Positions 44,750 to 57,903 of a DNA stretch of 64,000 nt are shown here, in pieces (position 1 is the stretch's first letter; each line of letters begins with the position of its first letter). Position numbers and translations under genes: made by a program. The notes under the pieces were generated by a model. The model was given only the letters and a program-made list of their open reading frames with translations. It was not told the origin of the DNA and made no database searches. Origin of the DNA: Whitmania pigra (lineage: Eukaryota > Annelida > Clitellata > Hirudinida > Haemopidae); contig JAJTWR010000437.1 of NCBI GenBank assembly GCA_021613335.1, positions 248,001 to 312,000 on the forward strand, written 5' to 3'.

Positions 44750-47700
44750 GTTTCTTGACACATAAATGGATGCTCACAAATATTAGAAGTTACAAGAATA
44801 AGTTTCACAAAATTTTGATTCTGGGAATACAGTTTTTTTGTGTGACTGCAACCTGGCTGACCAAAGACATCCCTGATTCAAGGTTCCTCCCTAGTTTGCG
44901 GGTTTTAGATCAGATTGAGAGTCTAGAGGTGGAGGTGTCCTCTTGCTCATTAGAAACTGTGTCTCATTCCACTCAATTAAGGTTCTAAAGAATTTTGATC
45001 ACATTGAATTGGTTTGGGTTGATGTTTCATGGGATTACAAGGTCTGGAGGATTGTCAGTTATTAACTGAGTAGAGGATTGATGTTGAAGCTGAGAGTTAC
45101 ACTATAGACATTATTGATTGCTTGAAGTATTTTAGGGAAGAACATTCTGCCCTTTTGGAAGCTTAAATCTATCTTTAATCCACTTGGAATTCAGCACAGC
45201 ACCACAATAAAATCTCCAAAATGTTTTTGGCATTCTCCAGAGATTATTGTCTCCATCAATTTTATTGTCAGGAGTACAATATGACACGAAAATATTCTTG
45301 ATCCTGATTTTTAAAAGATCCTCAGTTCATCTCAATAATTGGTAACTTGTCTTTCTTGTCAACCAGCAATCATAATGCCATGACTTATAGGCATATCCCT
45401 GTTTCTGACTGGTCTTGTAATAAACTTTCTGAGGTTGTTTTATTTCTCAAAAATTTTGAGAAAAGCCAGCCTTCTAACAGAGATCATCAGAGGATTGGCC
45501 CCTCATGGTCGTTTTGGTCCTAATGCTCTCAGGCTGGGCCACATCAGAAATATCAGACAAATATCACTGTCAGCTTGTTCTTCCTTCCTATCATAACATA
45601 TCCTCATTAAGCAAAGGATTGTACAATCAACACAACAAAATAATTTTTACCTCCTAAGACTATTTAAAATTTTACAACATAAAGATGCTTGGAACATGTA
45701 AAATCACTGTAAAATCTGTCTGTAAGACGTTTTTATAATTAAATCACGAAATTCAAAAATAGTGTTTTTTGACAAATTTTAATACCAAAAAATATTGATG
45801 TTTTTATTAACTAGAAAATATTTATCTCAAAGATGTTTCTGAACTCTAGAAATAAAGCACAGCAGTTTTTGTAGAAAAATTTTTATGACCTATATGAGTA
45901 AAAATCATGATTGCTCCACAAGTGGAACATTGGGAGTTAAAAGGTTACACAAAAATCTGCAAAAACTCCACCATCCTAAAAACATGGAACTTCCTGGAAG
46001 CATATTACTACAACCTTAATCAACGCATAATCAGTTGGAATGCCTTATTTCATTTTATTGTTGAGATGCCAGATCGAGCTGGCATGTCCAGATGCATGTC
46101 CCCAATCTACCAAATCCAGAAAAAGGCAGGATCTGGAGATATGGACAAATGATTGGGGACAAGGCCTGATGTTATTAGTTTTCCAAATCATGTATTGTTC
46201 CACTGTAAAATATTATGCATCCCTTGAGAGCTTGACCTATTTCAGAATAAAAACATTTGAAAGTAATATAGATACATCAAAGGAAAGCCGCATTCTCATA
46301 CATATTAGAGATCGGCCATCCCTGGAGCATCTTGACTTGTGATCCATCTAGGATATCTTCAAGGTCTACTTTTCCTTAGTTTTCGCAAGGCGAAAATCGA
46401 GAAATTTTTTCATATATTCCAACAACGAAATCAGATTTACTCTGATTATTGAGTAGTGACCCTGCTAAGCCTTGATCCCTTACTTTCTTCAGGACCACAC
46501 TGCATGCCCAATGTCTAAGCAATGTTTATATCTCGATTTCAAAAGGACTTTTGACTCTGTGTCGAATAAATTCTTACACAAAATATCCTCTTGCAGCTTC
46601 CATGCCAACATCTAGGCAACTACTCTGGTCTTTACCAAGGAGGAGCCAAATAATTAACATTGATGAGGTTCTATCAAATGATTACAATCATATCCCCAAG
46701 GCTGTTTGCTTGGTCCCACTCTCTTTCTGTTATGCACGAATGTCCTTCCTAATCTAAGGATTGTTTGTCAGCTGTTTGCCGATGATGTCAAGCAACTTGC
46801 TTGCCTATTCCAAGACAAACCAATCTACAATCAGCTCTTGACAAGGTGGTCCAATGGAATGGCACATGGCAACTTCAATTTGTACTTAATAAATGCCAGG
46901 TTTTCTTTGTGATGATGCAAAATCAAATTAGTTCATGACTAATTCATAAACAGTCATATCCTAAAGCATGTGGGTAGAATTAGGGATCTCTGGGTCATAA
47001 ATAAACCTAAAGCTTGATTGCCACATTGGAACCATCACTCACAAAGCTGCTATATTATCACTGATGATTTGAACATCTTCTCTACTAAAGGCAAAGATAT
47101 TTGAAATGTTGCATTCTGCATGCACATTAGACCAGTTTTAGTTCCTTTCTTTATTGAGCAAAACAAGAAATGAACAACATAAATATAAATAAAAACGAAA
47201 TTATGCCCACTCGAGGGTTTATCCTAAGGGATTAGTATCCCGCTTTCTGGACAACCTATACCACGTTTAAAAACCATTGAATTGTGACTATGGGTCAATA
47301 ATAACACAAACAATAGATTTATAGATGGAGAATGAACATGAACAAGATGTCAGAGAAATGATGGCTAATTATTAATGAAATGTTTGAGCTTGCCTTTAAA
47401 AGAAGATAGGTTTGGTTGAGAAAATATTCTAGTTGGGGTTTTTGAATAAATTTTAAGGCCCGAGCCTATGATGGAATGAAGTTGTGTGTTGGATCTGGCA
47501 AAGGATGATTTGTAGTTTGGGATGGATCATATGAATGTAGTGGTGAGTGAATTACAAAAAGTTCATTATATAAGTAGGGAAGCATGTGATGATCCAGTTT
47601 GTACATAAAGATGTCGTGTGGTGGTTAATTTTAAGACTCTTGAGATTTTTGAAAAAATGGTCTGTGATAGTTATAAGATAGAAAGCAATACAAATCTATC

Positions 47701-48330
47701 TATTTTGGAGTTTAAGTAAGGGAAGCAGATAGGATGGATAATTACAAGCCCAAATCAGATTGCAATAATTTAAATATAGAAATATGAAGGAATAGTATAA
47801 TGTTACAGTTATCAATGAGGTGATAAATCAACAGTTATGGGAAATCATGTTGATGTTCTTTGAAATCTTGCTAATGAGATATTGTATATATGTTTTGAAT
47901 TTTTTTGTTGGTCAATGATGGCTCCAAGAAATTTACAGTACTGGAATATTCCTTGCCAGCCTGGAATCCACCACAAATACCTAATTGATCAGTTTGAAAG
48001 AATCCAAAAACAATTCACAAAATTAATTCCGTCCATGTCATTACATCTATATGCATAAAGACTCAGTCTTCACACCTTGGAAAAATGCCATTCTTGGCTG
48101 ATTTAGCTTTCTGCTGCAAAATAATAAGTGGACTCACAAACTCTTTAAAATATTCTCAAAAACTTGCCCAGCACAACTTACTCAAGCACAAGAGGACACA
48201 ACTTTAAGCTTCAGTACAAGTGTGGTTTTTACCAGGAGAAGCCAAGTCTCTTGGTAAATTCTGCACAGGTATTGTCAAATTTTCTTTTTGTAACAGAATT
48301 GTGAGGCCTTGGAATGCATTGCCCCATTGA
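44750..48330 (+). mobile_element. Degenerate CR1-like LINE (endonuclease and reverse transcriptase)
   Basis: Endonuclease motifs come first: MLTNIRSYKNKFHKILIL and TATWLTKDIPDSRFLP (about 44770-44890), then GGGVLL with ELVWVDVSW (about 44930-45040). After decayed sequence comes the RT: YLDFKRTFDSVSNKFLH (about 46520-46575), LLGPTLFLLCTNVLPNLRIV (about 46705-46765), LFADD (about 46776-46790), and then a WSNG..HGNFNLYL block. The C-terminal region at about 47945-48300 reads FERIQKQFTKLIPSMSLHLY, SLHTLEKCHFWL and STRGHNFKLQ. Many stops and frame changes are present, so the copy is dead. Confidence 0.8.
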
Positions 48331-49225
48331 GATTGTTAATTCATCAACCATTTTGATTTGTTATTTTGGGTGGATGATGTTTTTATTATATTTTAATCTG
48401 TTGTTCTATAATCTGCTCAAAAATTTGTTGGTGTTCTATAGAGCCATTCAGTTTCTTGCTAAAATAAATAAAATGTTCATAATAAATAATAATATTTAAC
48501 ATAATGCATTTTAAATAAAAATCAGTGTTAACCCCCCAAAACAGAGAATAAGCTAAACATAAATTCTAAGTTATTGTTATAGATGCCTTTTTAAGTTCAT
48601 TGCTTAAAACCTCTTATTCATATAAATATTTTGCTTTCAGGATGGAGAATAAACAACACTTCACTTTTTGGATGTTAACATGCATTTTATGGTGAACTTT
48701 ATGAAAGGAAACCCTGTTTATGGCTTGAACTTAAAATGAGTGGAGAATAGTGATTGCCATTAAACTAGCGATTTAACAGATTAATCAAGAAAATTTTATT
48801 TGATTAAATTCTAATACTTATAACGCACATATATTCCAACTACTTTTAGCTGATCTGGTTGCATTGCAACTATGCATTAGTCAGTATGCACTACACACAG
48901 TCCAAGACCTTAGTTATCTAACTTGATCACATAAACAAACCAGAGAATTTACATTTCCTGATCGCATTTTATTTATGTTACACCTTGTAGAACTGAATAG
49001 TCTTTCGCGTGGAACAGATGTCGCTGGTACACAAATAATTTTCTGTACAAAAATGCCTATGACCGGAAAACGATAGGGGTTGCCTGTGAAAATTTTGAAA
49101 AAACCCAGATCGCCCGACTACAAAAGCCCAGATCATATTAAACCAGCTTTTATTGGCAATTACTATCAATTCGTGTTCCAAATTAAATAAAGATCAGCTT
49201 ATTAATGAAGCAAGTCAATAAAACA

Positions 49226-49325
49226 ATTGCGAGTTGGTTCAGAGGGTCTCGTGCCTGAGAGCGGCGGCGGCGAAAGCAACAGTCGTTACGTGTCGTGTTC
49301 GCAGCCCAGCTCGCACCGGAATGAT
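49226..49325 (+). repeat. tRNA-derived SINE, copy 3 (3' truncated)
   Basis: It starts GAGTTGGTTCAGAGGGTCTC, with a clear tRNA A-box (TGGTTCAGAGG). It continues AACAGTCGTTACGTGTCGTG and TTCGCAGCCCAGC (B-box-like). It lacks the 3' part with the AAT tail. Confidence 0.75.
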
Positions 49326-50632
49326 GGAATTTAATTAGTTGCAAAATCGTGCCAAATGTCCTGAATAGGAAGTAACTTATACTCTTGCTAAGTTTTACTT
49401 CCCAAGTTCAACTATGCAAATAAGCTTCAATAAATATAAATCCAAGCTTTTCAATAAAATGAGAACAAGTACTAGAGGTCCGGGTGCAAGTGTGAGTACC
49501 TGAAGTCGGTACTCGCATACTAACCGAGTACAAGTATCCTGTGTCTGGTTATGATATAAATCATAGAAAAAATATTGACGTCATTTGGTGTTAATTTTAT
49601 AATTTTTATTATTTAAGCAAAAAAAACCCCGAAAATGTGCAACAAAGATTGAAAAACCATATTGCAGCAAAAATTTTAATTTATCAGGAATAAACAAACT
49701 TTTAAATTGCAAAATAAGTATATGTCCTGTCAAACTTTGTAAATTACCTTCTGAAGTCGATTTTGCATTTATTGATTTGCTAATAAAAGATGCTTGTTTC
49801 TGCCTCTTTCAGAACTTTTTCCAGTTTTGAATGTCATAATACAGCGTGACATTACAATTTGCTTTATTAGCAATTTCCACATAGTTTTGATCGAATCCAA
49901 ACTTTGAAATTCCTCTCCTGGATGAACAACTTTACGACTTTCGAGATGCTGGGTTAGGGTTAGGGTTCTTGCTGGAAAATAGCTTGACAGTGATGGATCC
50001 ATCTCCAAACTTTTGTTTAAAAATGATTTAAGAGATCTTCTGTCCTCATAACAGTAATATTTGAGCCGCCTGGATATGCCAAATTAGTTTTTTTTTTACT
50101 AGAGAAGATAACAAAACTCCAATTCACCTCTAATATCACCACCTCCAAGACCTAGTTAATACATAGTACTTTTCATCTTTTCATGTCAGGAAAAACTTAG
50201 AACAAATCAAAAAAAAATTGTATTCAAGTGTTGTGGACTGAATCAAATACATACACTCCGCCCAATATATATAGGAATTACCCGTTTAACGATATCTCAA
50301 CTAATAAGTAGTGTTAATTCTATTAACTATAACCGTAACTGAAAACTCCAATAAATGATGAAAACCAAATCAGTTAAGCCTAACACAGTGTGCCTAAACA
50401 ACTGTAATCATAACTTTGACTGGAAAGTAGTAAATGATTAATTGTTAAGTCTGATCAGTTAACTGAACTTCTTATATTATCATGACTTTATTTTGTAAAC
50501 AACGATTTTTGGCAGAATTTTATGCCTTATTCTATCGTTTTGTTAGCCGCCACTCCTGCAATTTTTGTTGCCTACGGGTGTTTAGAAAAATCGGATATTG
50601 TTGTAAGTAATGTAAACAAAACAATGCTAATA

Positions 50633-51199
50633 CAGTCAAATCTCGGTACTATGCCATTCTCGCTATTATACACCTTTGCTCGGCCATCCCCTACTCTCGC
50701 TACTATGCCACTATTGTGTGACTGTTATTTTAAAATCTAGACGATTGTTATTATTTGGTTGATTCTAGAACCTTCCCCTTTTCAATCAGTCGTTCTTTTG
50801 TTATTTTTTTTTTTCAAATTCAGACCATAATGTCAGCTCAGAAACGCAAGCGAACCGACTTTACGCTGAAGGAGAAATAGGAGATCATCGAAGAAAATAA
50901 AGCCGCGAAGAAAGAGCCGAATCAGTCCAAGTTGGCCAGGAAGATTAGCAAGAAATGGGGCGTCGAAGTTAAGAGAACAACCGTGAAGGGCATTCTCAGC
51001 AAGAAGGATGCGATTGAGATGCGCCAGTTGACGATTTTTGAGAGTTTTGGAAAAGCTGATGGATAACTTGAAAAATAAATCTGTTTTTTTAAAATAAAGG
51101 CGTTTTTATTTGAGAAAATAAGACCGCTTTTACAAACCCTCGCTACTATGCCACTTTTGCTCGATCCCGACAGGTGGCATAGTAACGAGATTTGACTGT
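50633..51199 (+). mobile_element. Pogo/Tigger-like internally deleted element
   Basis: The left end CAGTCAAATCTCGGTACTAT faces the right end ATAGTAACGAGATTTGACTG. One base differs across about 24. TA duplicates lie at 50631-50632 and 51200-51201. The body of 567 bp retains the N-terminus of a transposase from 50831: MSAQKRKRTDFTLKEK, a stop, then EIIEENKAAKKEPNQSKLAR and KWGVEVKRTTVKGILSKKD. That is the psq/CENP-B-like helix-turn-helix. It is joined straight to a short LTIFESFGKADG tail. The DDE domain is absent, which makes it a recent-looking MITE derivative. Confidence 0.86.
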
Positions 51200-51565
51200 A
51201 TTGCAATACAAGTTGTCTAATAAACTTTAAAGATCAGACTTTTCTTACTTTTATTTTTTTGGTTTTATTGCAATGTTATTAAATTTTCAAAACCAATATT
51301 TGAATAAAATCATATCATATCACTATTTTAATTTATTTATTTTAATGAATGTTTTACTCACTTATCGTACCTTAATCTCTTTTTGATCTTAAAAAATTGC
51401 ATGTGATATGTGTGGAACTAGTTTATTTTAGCAACGCGCCCATTTGATCACCAAATGCCATTGTTAAATTGCGTCGATTTTTTAAACATAATTTAAGCCA
51501 ATTATCTTTATATCTAAATTTAAATTTTGAATCGAACATGCTAAGAAAAGCCTGCTGGCGCAAAA

Positions 51566-51745
51566 GTGTCAGTAACGTGTGAAAATATTTTAGTTGATTT
51601 TTTTTATGATCGTGCAAGTGACAAATCACATTGCCTAGTTGATGACATGAACGATAGTAGAGGTGGTAATCAGAAATGTGATGCATTGTTGACTGGAAAT
51701 AATGCAACGAACTTAAAAAATCATCTGAAGACAATCTTTTACCAG
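51566..51745 (+). mobile_element. Possible BED-finger fragment of a hAT transposase
   Basis: The plus strand reads DKSHCLVDDMNDSRGGNQKC then NNATNLKNHLK. The terminal N.TNLKNHL pattern is the second half of a BED zinc finger. It is short and lacks the aromatic start of a BED domain, so the call is tentative. Confidence 0.35.
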
Positions 51746-51769
51746 GAGCGATGTGGAAGATGTTCCCGC

Positions 51770-51950
51770 TCGTACTTGCCTACGCTTAGTACGACCAGTT
51801 GCCCTCCAAGGAAAACACCGAATGCAGACTCTGTTGCGGAACCGATACACTGCATCACGTACTCATCAATTGCACATGTGCCCTTGCCAACGGTCGGTAC
51901 ACATGGCGACGTAATCAGGTCTTCCGAGAAATGTGTGAATTCGCAGATAA
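51770..51950 (+). mobile_element. Retrotransposon C-terminal zinc-binding (CCHC) fragment
   Basis: In one plus frame: KENTECRLCCGTDTLHHVLI then NCTCALANGRYTWRRNQVFR. The C..C.....H....C spacing followed by RYTWR is typical of the zinc knuckle after the RT domain in R2/NeSL-like non-LTR elements. It abuts the 3' tail of the minus-strand LINE at 51950. Confidence 0.55.
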
Positions 51951-52470
51951 TAATAATAAATATTAATAATAATAACAGTTCATTTATACGGCACCTTAAG
52001 CATAGCGTCAGAAGCGTCTTGGTTCCTGTATGGATGTCCCGAAGAGATAGGTCTTCAGCTGACGCATGAAGAGCTCGAGCGTCGGCTGTGACCGGATGAT
52101 GGGAGGCAGGTTGTTCCAGCCGCGGGCGAGGCATGGGAAGAGCCTCGCTTGACCATGGATAATTTATGGACTAGTTGGTGAAGGTGAATTGTAGAAGATG
52201 AACGAAGGTGATCAGGGATTTGGCGGTGGTGAATGAGATGATAGAGCTAGGGGGGTTGGATGTGGTTAAGGTACGATAAGTGAGCAAAGACATTTCGTAA
52301 ATGATACGGTAGTGTATGGGTAGCCTCGGAGCTGTTAAGATTAGGGTCAAGGATAACAAGTTTAGCTAACTTGTTTTGGAAGTGGAGAGGATAAGGGAGG
52401 CAGAAGTCCATATAGGAGAGAGTCGCAGCAGTCAAGGCGAGAGAGGATCAGACTGCATGCAAAAGCAGTA
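51950..52470 (-). mobile_element. LINE 3' fragment ending in an ATT tail
   Basis: The minus strand reads SFTTAKSLITFVHLLQFTFT, then RPRLEQPASHHPVTADARAL. In another frame it gives an AWNNLPPIIRSQPTL block, the typical RT C-terminus. It then runs into GCCGTATAAATGAACTGTTA followed by ATT repeats at 51950-51985. It is the same family as the fragment at 30440-31200. Confidence 0.68.
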
Positions 52471-53572
52471 GTCATATCAATTGAAAGGAACGGACGGATA
52501 TGTCGGATTGTGCAGATGAGATGGTTGAAGGATTTTATTACGGAGGAGGCGTGTTACTTGAAGCTGAGGTGGTAACACCGAGGAGTTTAAGAGTAGTAGA
52601 AGAAGGAAGAAGGGTACCAGCGATAATTATTGAGAATAGGGGATGAAGTCGACGAGTTCTTCAAATGCAGTTATGAATGAAGACGTGATAGTCCCGGGCG
52701 GGCGATAGGTGGATGAGATGATGAATGACGATTAGCGGGTGTTGAATTTGAGATTAAGAACTTAAAACTCAGCAAAACCGCACTCTATCTTGGTAGGTTT
52801 TAATTCCTGGGGAAAGATGACTGCAATGCCGCCCACTCTTTTACCGGTGGAGTGGCCGCGATGTTAATGTATGGTGTTGAAGCCGTCTGGGGCAAGGCTT
52901 TTTGTGATTCAGTTAGGGGCGTCTGAAGCTATCCAATTTTCCACCAGTACAAGGATGTCCAGGATTTCATTGCATAGAGTCTGGATTCCAGATATTGTGA
53001 GCGAATAAAATTTTCCTCACCTCTCTAGCAATCTTAAGATCATCCTTTGGAGGGAAAAGTGAAAGCAAGTCTTCTCTGGTGTACTGGATGATGGACATTA
53101 CTTAAATGTCATAACATAATAATTATTTATAGTGGTTAAAAAGACCTGGATCTGTATAATAACCACCCGGACACTTTGCATAATTCATCAATGTTGCATT
53201 GATTCATTGTTGCATTCTCATTGAATTTGAACATGATGATTAAATAAAAAATAAATCTAATTATAAATGTACAGTGACGTAATTATTTGTTAAATATCTT
53301 TAGCCAAAATAAAAAATTGAGTCTATTGGTGCGTGTTGTAATCATTTGCATGTTTTATAAGTGATTTTTTTACACAAATTGGAAAAAATTGCGTGTTTAA
53401 TTCGTCTGCGTGTTAATTTCATGAAAATACGGTAACTATTAATAACAAAGGTGTACTTTCAATCTCACAATAGGCGTTATGACTCTCAATCCATCAAAAC
53501 AGTTCGATGCATAAATGCATGAAATGTTGCATTGATTTTAAACTATCAAATAACAAATCACATATGTTAATG

Positions 53573-54746
53573 CTTGGGTTCCCAGCCTTTTTGCGCCCAC
53601 GGCTTCCTTAGAGGACAAAATGTGGTCCACGGCCCCCCTGTCAAAATTTTTTAAGAAAAAAAGTAATGAACAATAATTTACTGTCAAAAACAACCATACA
53701 ACGTATTTTGAAAGCAAATTTTTAACACGTATATAATGCACGTTAATATACTCCAACAAGGTGCCACATATTGGATTTAAAAAAAATATTAAAGGCACAT
53801 GTATATAATGCACATTATTTACTCTCAGTAAAAAGCATTTTTGCATTTTAAAAACTAATTATAACGTTCCAACATATTTAATGTGAAGGTTACTCCTGCT
53901 TCTTGTTCACAAGTTGATGGAATCTGGGCTTTGACTTTGACAGGGTCACTCTCATGTCATCCTTTGCATGAAGTTTGTTTCGAGATTTTGTTTTAATTGT
54001 CAGCAGTGTTGAAAATCCAGCTTCACAGAGGTAGGTTGTCACAAAAGGAATGATGGATGTCATGGATCATTTGGCTAGAACTGGGTATGGTATCCTCATA
54101 GAGCACCAAAAGTCACCCAAACTCTTGACTTTAAACTCCCTCTTTAACAACTTTTTGTGCTTCAGATCAATGAGATCATCTTTGGCCAAGTTCTGGTCAT
54201 CCACACTTTCCAAATTGACCACAAATGGATTCCTGACCATGGCATCATGGGGCTGCAACTCTTTGGTAATAAAGTAGTCATGAAATGATGCCATCAGAGT
54301 TCCTAGGTGAGCCAAAATTTTTCATTTAAGAGAACTGGCTTGCAGAGACTTTTCTAACCTTGGAAAATTGACAAAGTTATTATTCTCCACTCTTCTGATC
54401 CACAAGGGCGGCTTCTCCAGAAATGAGCCTAGTTTCTCACCAGCATCAAATGTTGTAAACGTTTTTTTATTATTATTTTTTTGCTAAAATTGACACTTTC
54501 CTGTATTTTATCATAAACCCAGCTCCATACTCGTTACTTGCATAAATATTAATCTCTTGCGGCTCTCTTCTGTCTTCTCTTTTTGCTCTGGGCTCTAATC
54601 TCGCAACATTCTGTCTTTCTCTTGAAACTCTCTAGAATTCTCGAATTTTTTAAAAAGTTAGTTTAAAAATCATTTTGAAAATATTTGATGCTGATTATTA
54701 AAAAGTACTCCACGGCTCCCCTGGACCCCCTTCATGGGAACCTGTG
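53573..54746 (-). mobile_element. hAT element (ZBED5/SCAND3-like transposase relic) with intact target duplication
   Basis: Ends CTTGGGTTCCCA and TGGGAACCTGTG are flanked by identical 8 bp repeats TGTTAATG at 53565-53572 and 54747-54754. The minus strand encodes the transposase C-terminus: RNPFVVNLESVDDQNLAKDD with DLKHKKLLKREFKVKSLGDF (about 54100-54240), then IIPFVTTYLCEAGFSTLLTI, KTKSRNKLHAKDDMRV and LSKSKPRFHQLV (about 53910-54050). These are the LP...TYLCE.GFS hallmark of this hAT group. The N-terminal half is missing and there is a frame break near 54067. Confidence 0.88.
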
Positions 54747-57700
54747 TGTTAATGGTTCTATCTTAAAGTGGAGAGTAAGACTCGCGAACCACCGCTTTTT
54801 CATGAAAATAAGCAGATCCGATTGTGACATTGATATATCTGATTCAATTTTCGATTCATAATATTAAAAGTAGAATTAAAAGATTATTTTGAATTTATTA
54901 GTTCTGAGATTTAAGAGACCTGAGCAAGAGATTCCATGACATTATGAACAAAAACGAACGTCTGTTGAATTTATGACTGTAATGATATTGCCATTTAGAT
55001 TATTCGCATCGCAACCCTGCTGTTATAGAGCCTGCCATGAGCAAACACCGCGTCTCATTATGCCTGTTTGAGGATGATCGGAGGCAGATTATCGATCTTA
55101 TCTGGTGTGAAAATTTTTATTTGTTTCCTGCTTACATCTCGCAGATTGAATGACTTGAATCTTTCAAGTCCACTCGTTCTCTCGCATTTCCATGCAAATC
55201 ACAAGCCGAGCAGATTGCATCTTCTGCATAAAAGCCATCGCTTCAATTGAACCAAAGCTTGGGATTAGGCGGGCACATGTATGTGACCGATGGTAACAAG
55301 GACGTGCGCACATTGTATCTTTCCATGTGATACTATTTCCAGTAGCAAAACCTTCCCTTCACACTCAACACTGAACCCTATTGCTCATTTGAAGACCTTG
55401 CACCGGGTGGGACTTACGCGCTGTCTCATCTAACACTCGCATGCTTCCATCAAGCGTGCCAGGCTAATGTCTTCTTGTGAAGCCTGGATGTCAGCCGTCA
55501 ATTGCTGAAGCGACAACATTAAGTTATCAAGGGAACTCTTTCATCGACATCAGTGACATTTTCAGACTTTGAACGAATAAACGGAAAGAAACGAGAAACG
55601 CTGTAATTCTGCAGTCACTGTATAGATGGTGATGTTTCCAAGTTTCAATGCAGATCTGCACAGGTCGGCTGAAGGAGGTTTGCTGCTGCTCCAGGCATCC
55701 TGAGCTGGAATGCAGCACCAATATTGATATTGATCTCCTTAAACCGAGGACAATCATTTGGACGACTTTTCAACTATTTAAATGCGTATTTTGGTTTTGC
55801 TTTGCAAAACAACTATTTTTACGAGTTAAAAGAACAGGTTGTGAATGTTTTGTGATATGTTATTCAAGTGCAGTTGATAGCTGCTTAACAAATGAGAAAC
55901 AGGTTTTGTTCAAATTAGTCAAAGATTTTTTATTGGATGCTTTTGAGAACGTAAAATGATGCGACTGTTTTTATGTGTCTTGGTAGCTGTAAAGCTCAAT
56001 TCATCATCTCTTATCTGCTGTGCAAGTCGATGTAAAGGGTTCCCTCTACCCTCTCAATTGCTTTCTTGCTAAACCGGAAAATTCCGAGTTTTTTTTCTTT
56101 TGATAGGCAAATCCATCTTCGTCGAATGTTCTAAAAGTGTCTTTCAAAACCTCTCTGCTTGAACATTTTATGTAACAATTTGCTGACTTCGCTGAAATTT
56201 ATCTTTTATTCAAAGACTGGGAAGGTTTCGCGACTTTAATTTTAAAACTCACGTTTGCCTGCTTTTGCGTAGCTCACATCTATTTGATGCAACCTTGCAC
56301 TGCCCTTCAACCTTCCCCTAATAAAGTATATAATAATCCCATGCTAATAAAGCGAGTACCACGCACCTGGTTGTGTTTGAGTCATTACGACTTAACAACA
56401 GCCACTTTGGTGATTGATTATCATGTGTCCTAATCGAGGGGGACAAGAGAAAGCATTTCTTGCGTGGTGGATAGCGGGATGGAACAACGAGTGGACGGTG
56501 AGCAAACAGCTCCCTTAAAAGGAAGCAACATCGATGAATGCAACAAGTAGATAGATTTGCATGGAAGTTACTGACCTGGAAAATGCCTCCACATGGTTAG
56601 CATCTTCTTCGGATAAATTTGTCTTTCTTTTGATCAATGAACTTCTCAACAGTTGAATCATTTGCCAAACAATTTTAACCTGCACACTTAAATGATATTA
56701 AGGTATTTGCTGTTGTAACTCAAGATATCAAACAATAGTATTTTGAAGATCACCTTGAGATGATTTTAAAGCAAGCTTTGACAATACGTTTAATTAAGCA
56801 TATCTAGAATATTTTGTCCCACGTTTGATTGACGTTTGCTTTGTGATTTTTCAAAATATAATTTCCATATAAACATTTGTAACTTTTATATCCAATTATT
56901 ATATTTTTGATTAATTAAATTTCAAACGTTATGGGTTTAAACATCTTTAACCATTAATATAAATGCTTTATCCTATTCCAAAAAATGTAAATGATATTTC
57001 GCGGGTTATTTATCAGACGAACAATGTGATGCCTTGATTGGGTGTCAGGAATTGCCACGCTAGGCAGCGATTAAGTTCGATGTAATAAACAACAATTTTC
57101 GAAACTGCTTCATCATTTTCGCCAGTTAATTATATTGGGATGATGGAAGGTAATTCAATTACGGGAATAATTCGTGATTAAAGTATAATCGTGCAAGAAT
57201 TGGAAGGTGTTCAATCACATTTCTGGTGAAAAATCATTCAAATATGTTTTGTGCTATTCCTTTCTTTTTAATTGTCAACAGAGGCATACACCTGCAACAA
57301 CGACAACAGCGATAATATTAATAATATCAATGATGATAAAAATACATGCATTACTTGACAACAAGTATGACGATGAAATCAAATGTTATTATAATTATGC
57401 AAAATCATCTTTTAAAATTTTTTTAATTAAAGACCACTAATAACAGTAATAATCACAATATTATTATTATAGCTTAAATAGTTACAGCCACAACAGCTGC
57501 TGCTATGGTCACATGCTGTGTGGTCTGCAGGGTTTCAGCTGTTGCTTCGATGAGTCATAAGCTGGTCATCCTGCTGCTTATTATGTCAAGGTCCCCAACG
57601 TCACAACTTATCACGTTTCCTTTCATTCCTTTTTTCCTTGCGAATAATTCTCCGCAGTTTCGACAGGAACTTATATTGACTTAGTTTTTGATTAATATTT

Positions 57701-57872
57701 AATAAAATGGAATAATTTTAGGATCTATTAGTTGTTTCTTCGATTGTGATTTGTCGAATGTTGTTGAGGTTATTATTAATTCCAATTATTATTGGTAACA
57801 CAACTTCGTGAATCTTTAGGTATTAGCTGATTAATAATAATAAGAATAATAATTATAATAATACTAATAATG

Positions 57873-57903
<31 letters not shown>

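Noticed and set aside
52171..52435. Two overlapping minus-strand frames resembling a small protein
   Set aside because: They are LINE 3' sequence, matched by the fragment at 30440-31200.
55640..55960. Cys-rich frame (CTGRLKEVCCCSRHPELEC) as a possible secreted peptide
   Set aside because: There is no signal peptide, the following sequence is not coherent, and no splice or promoter context supports it.
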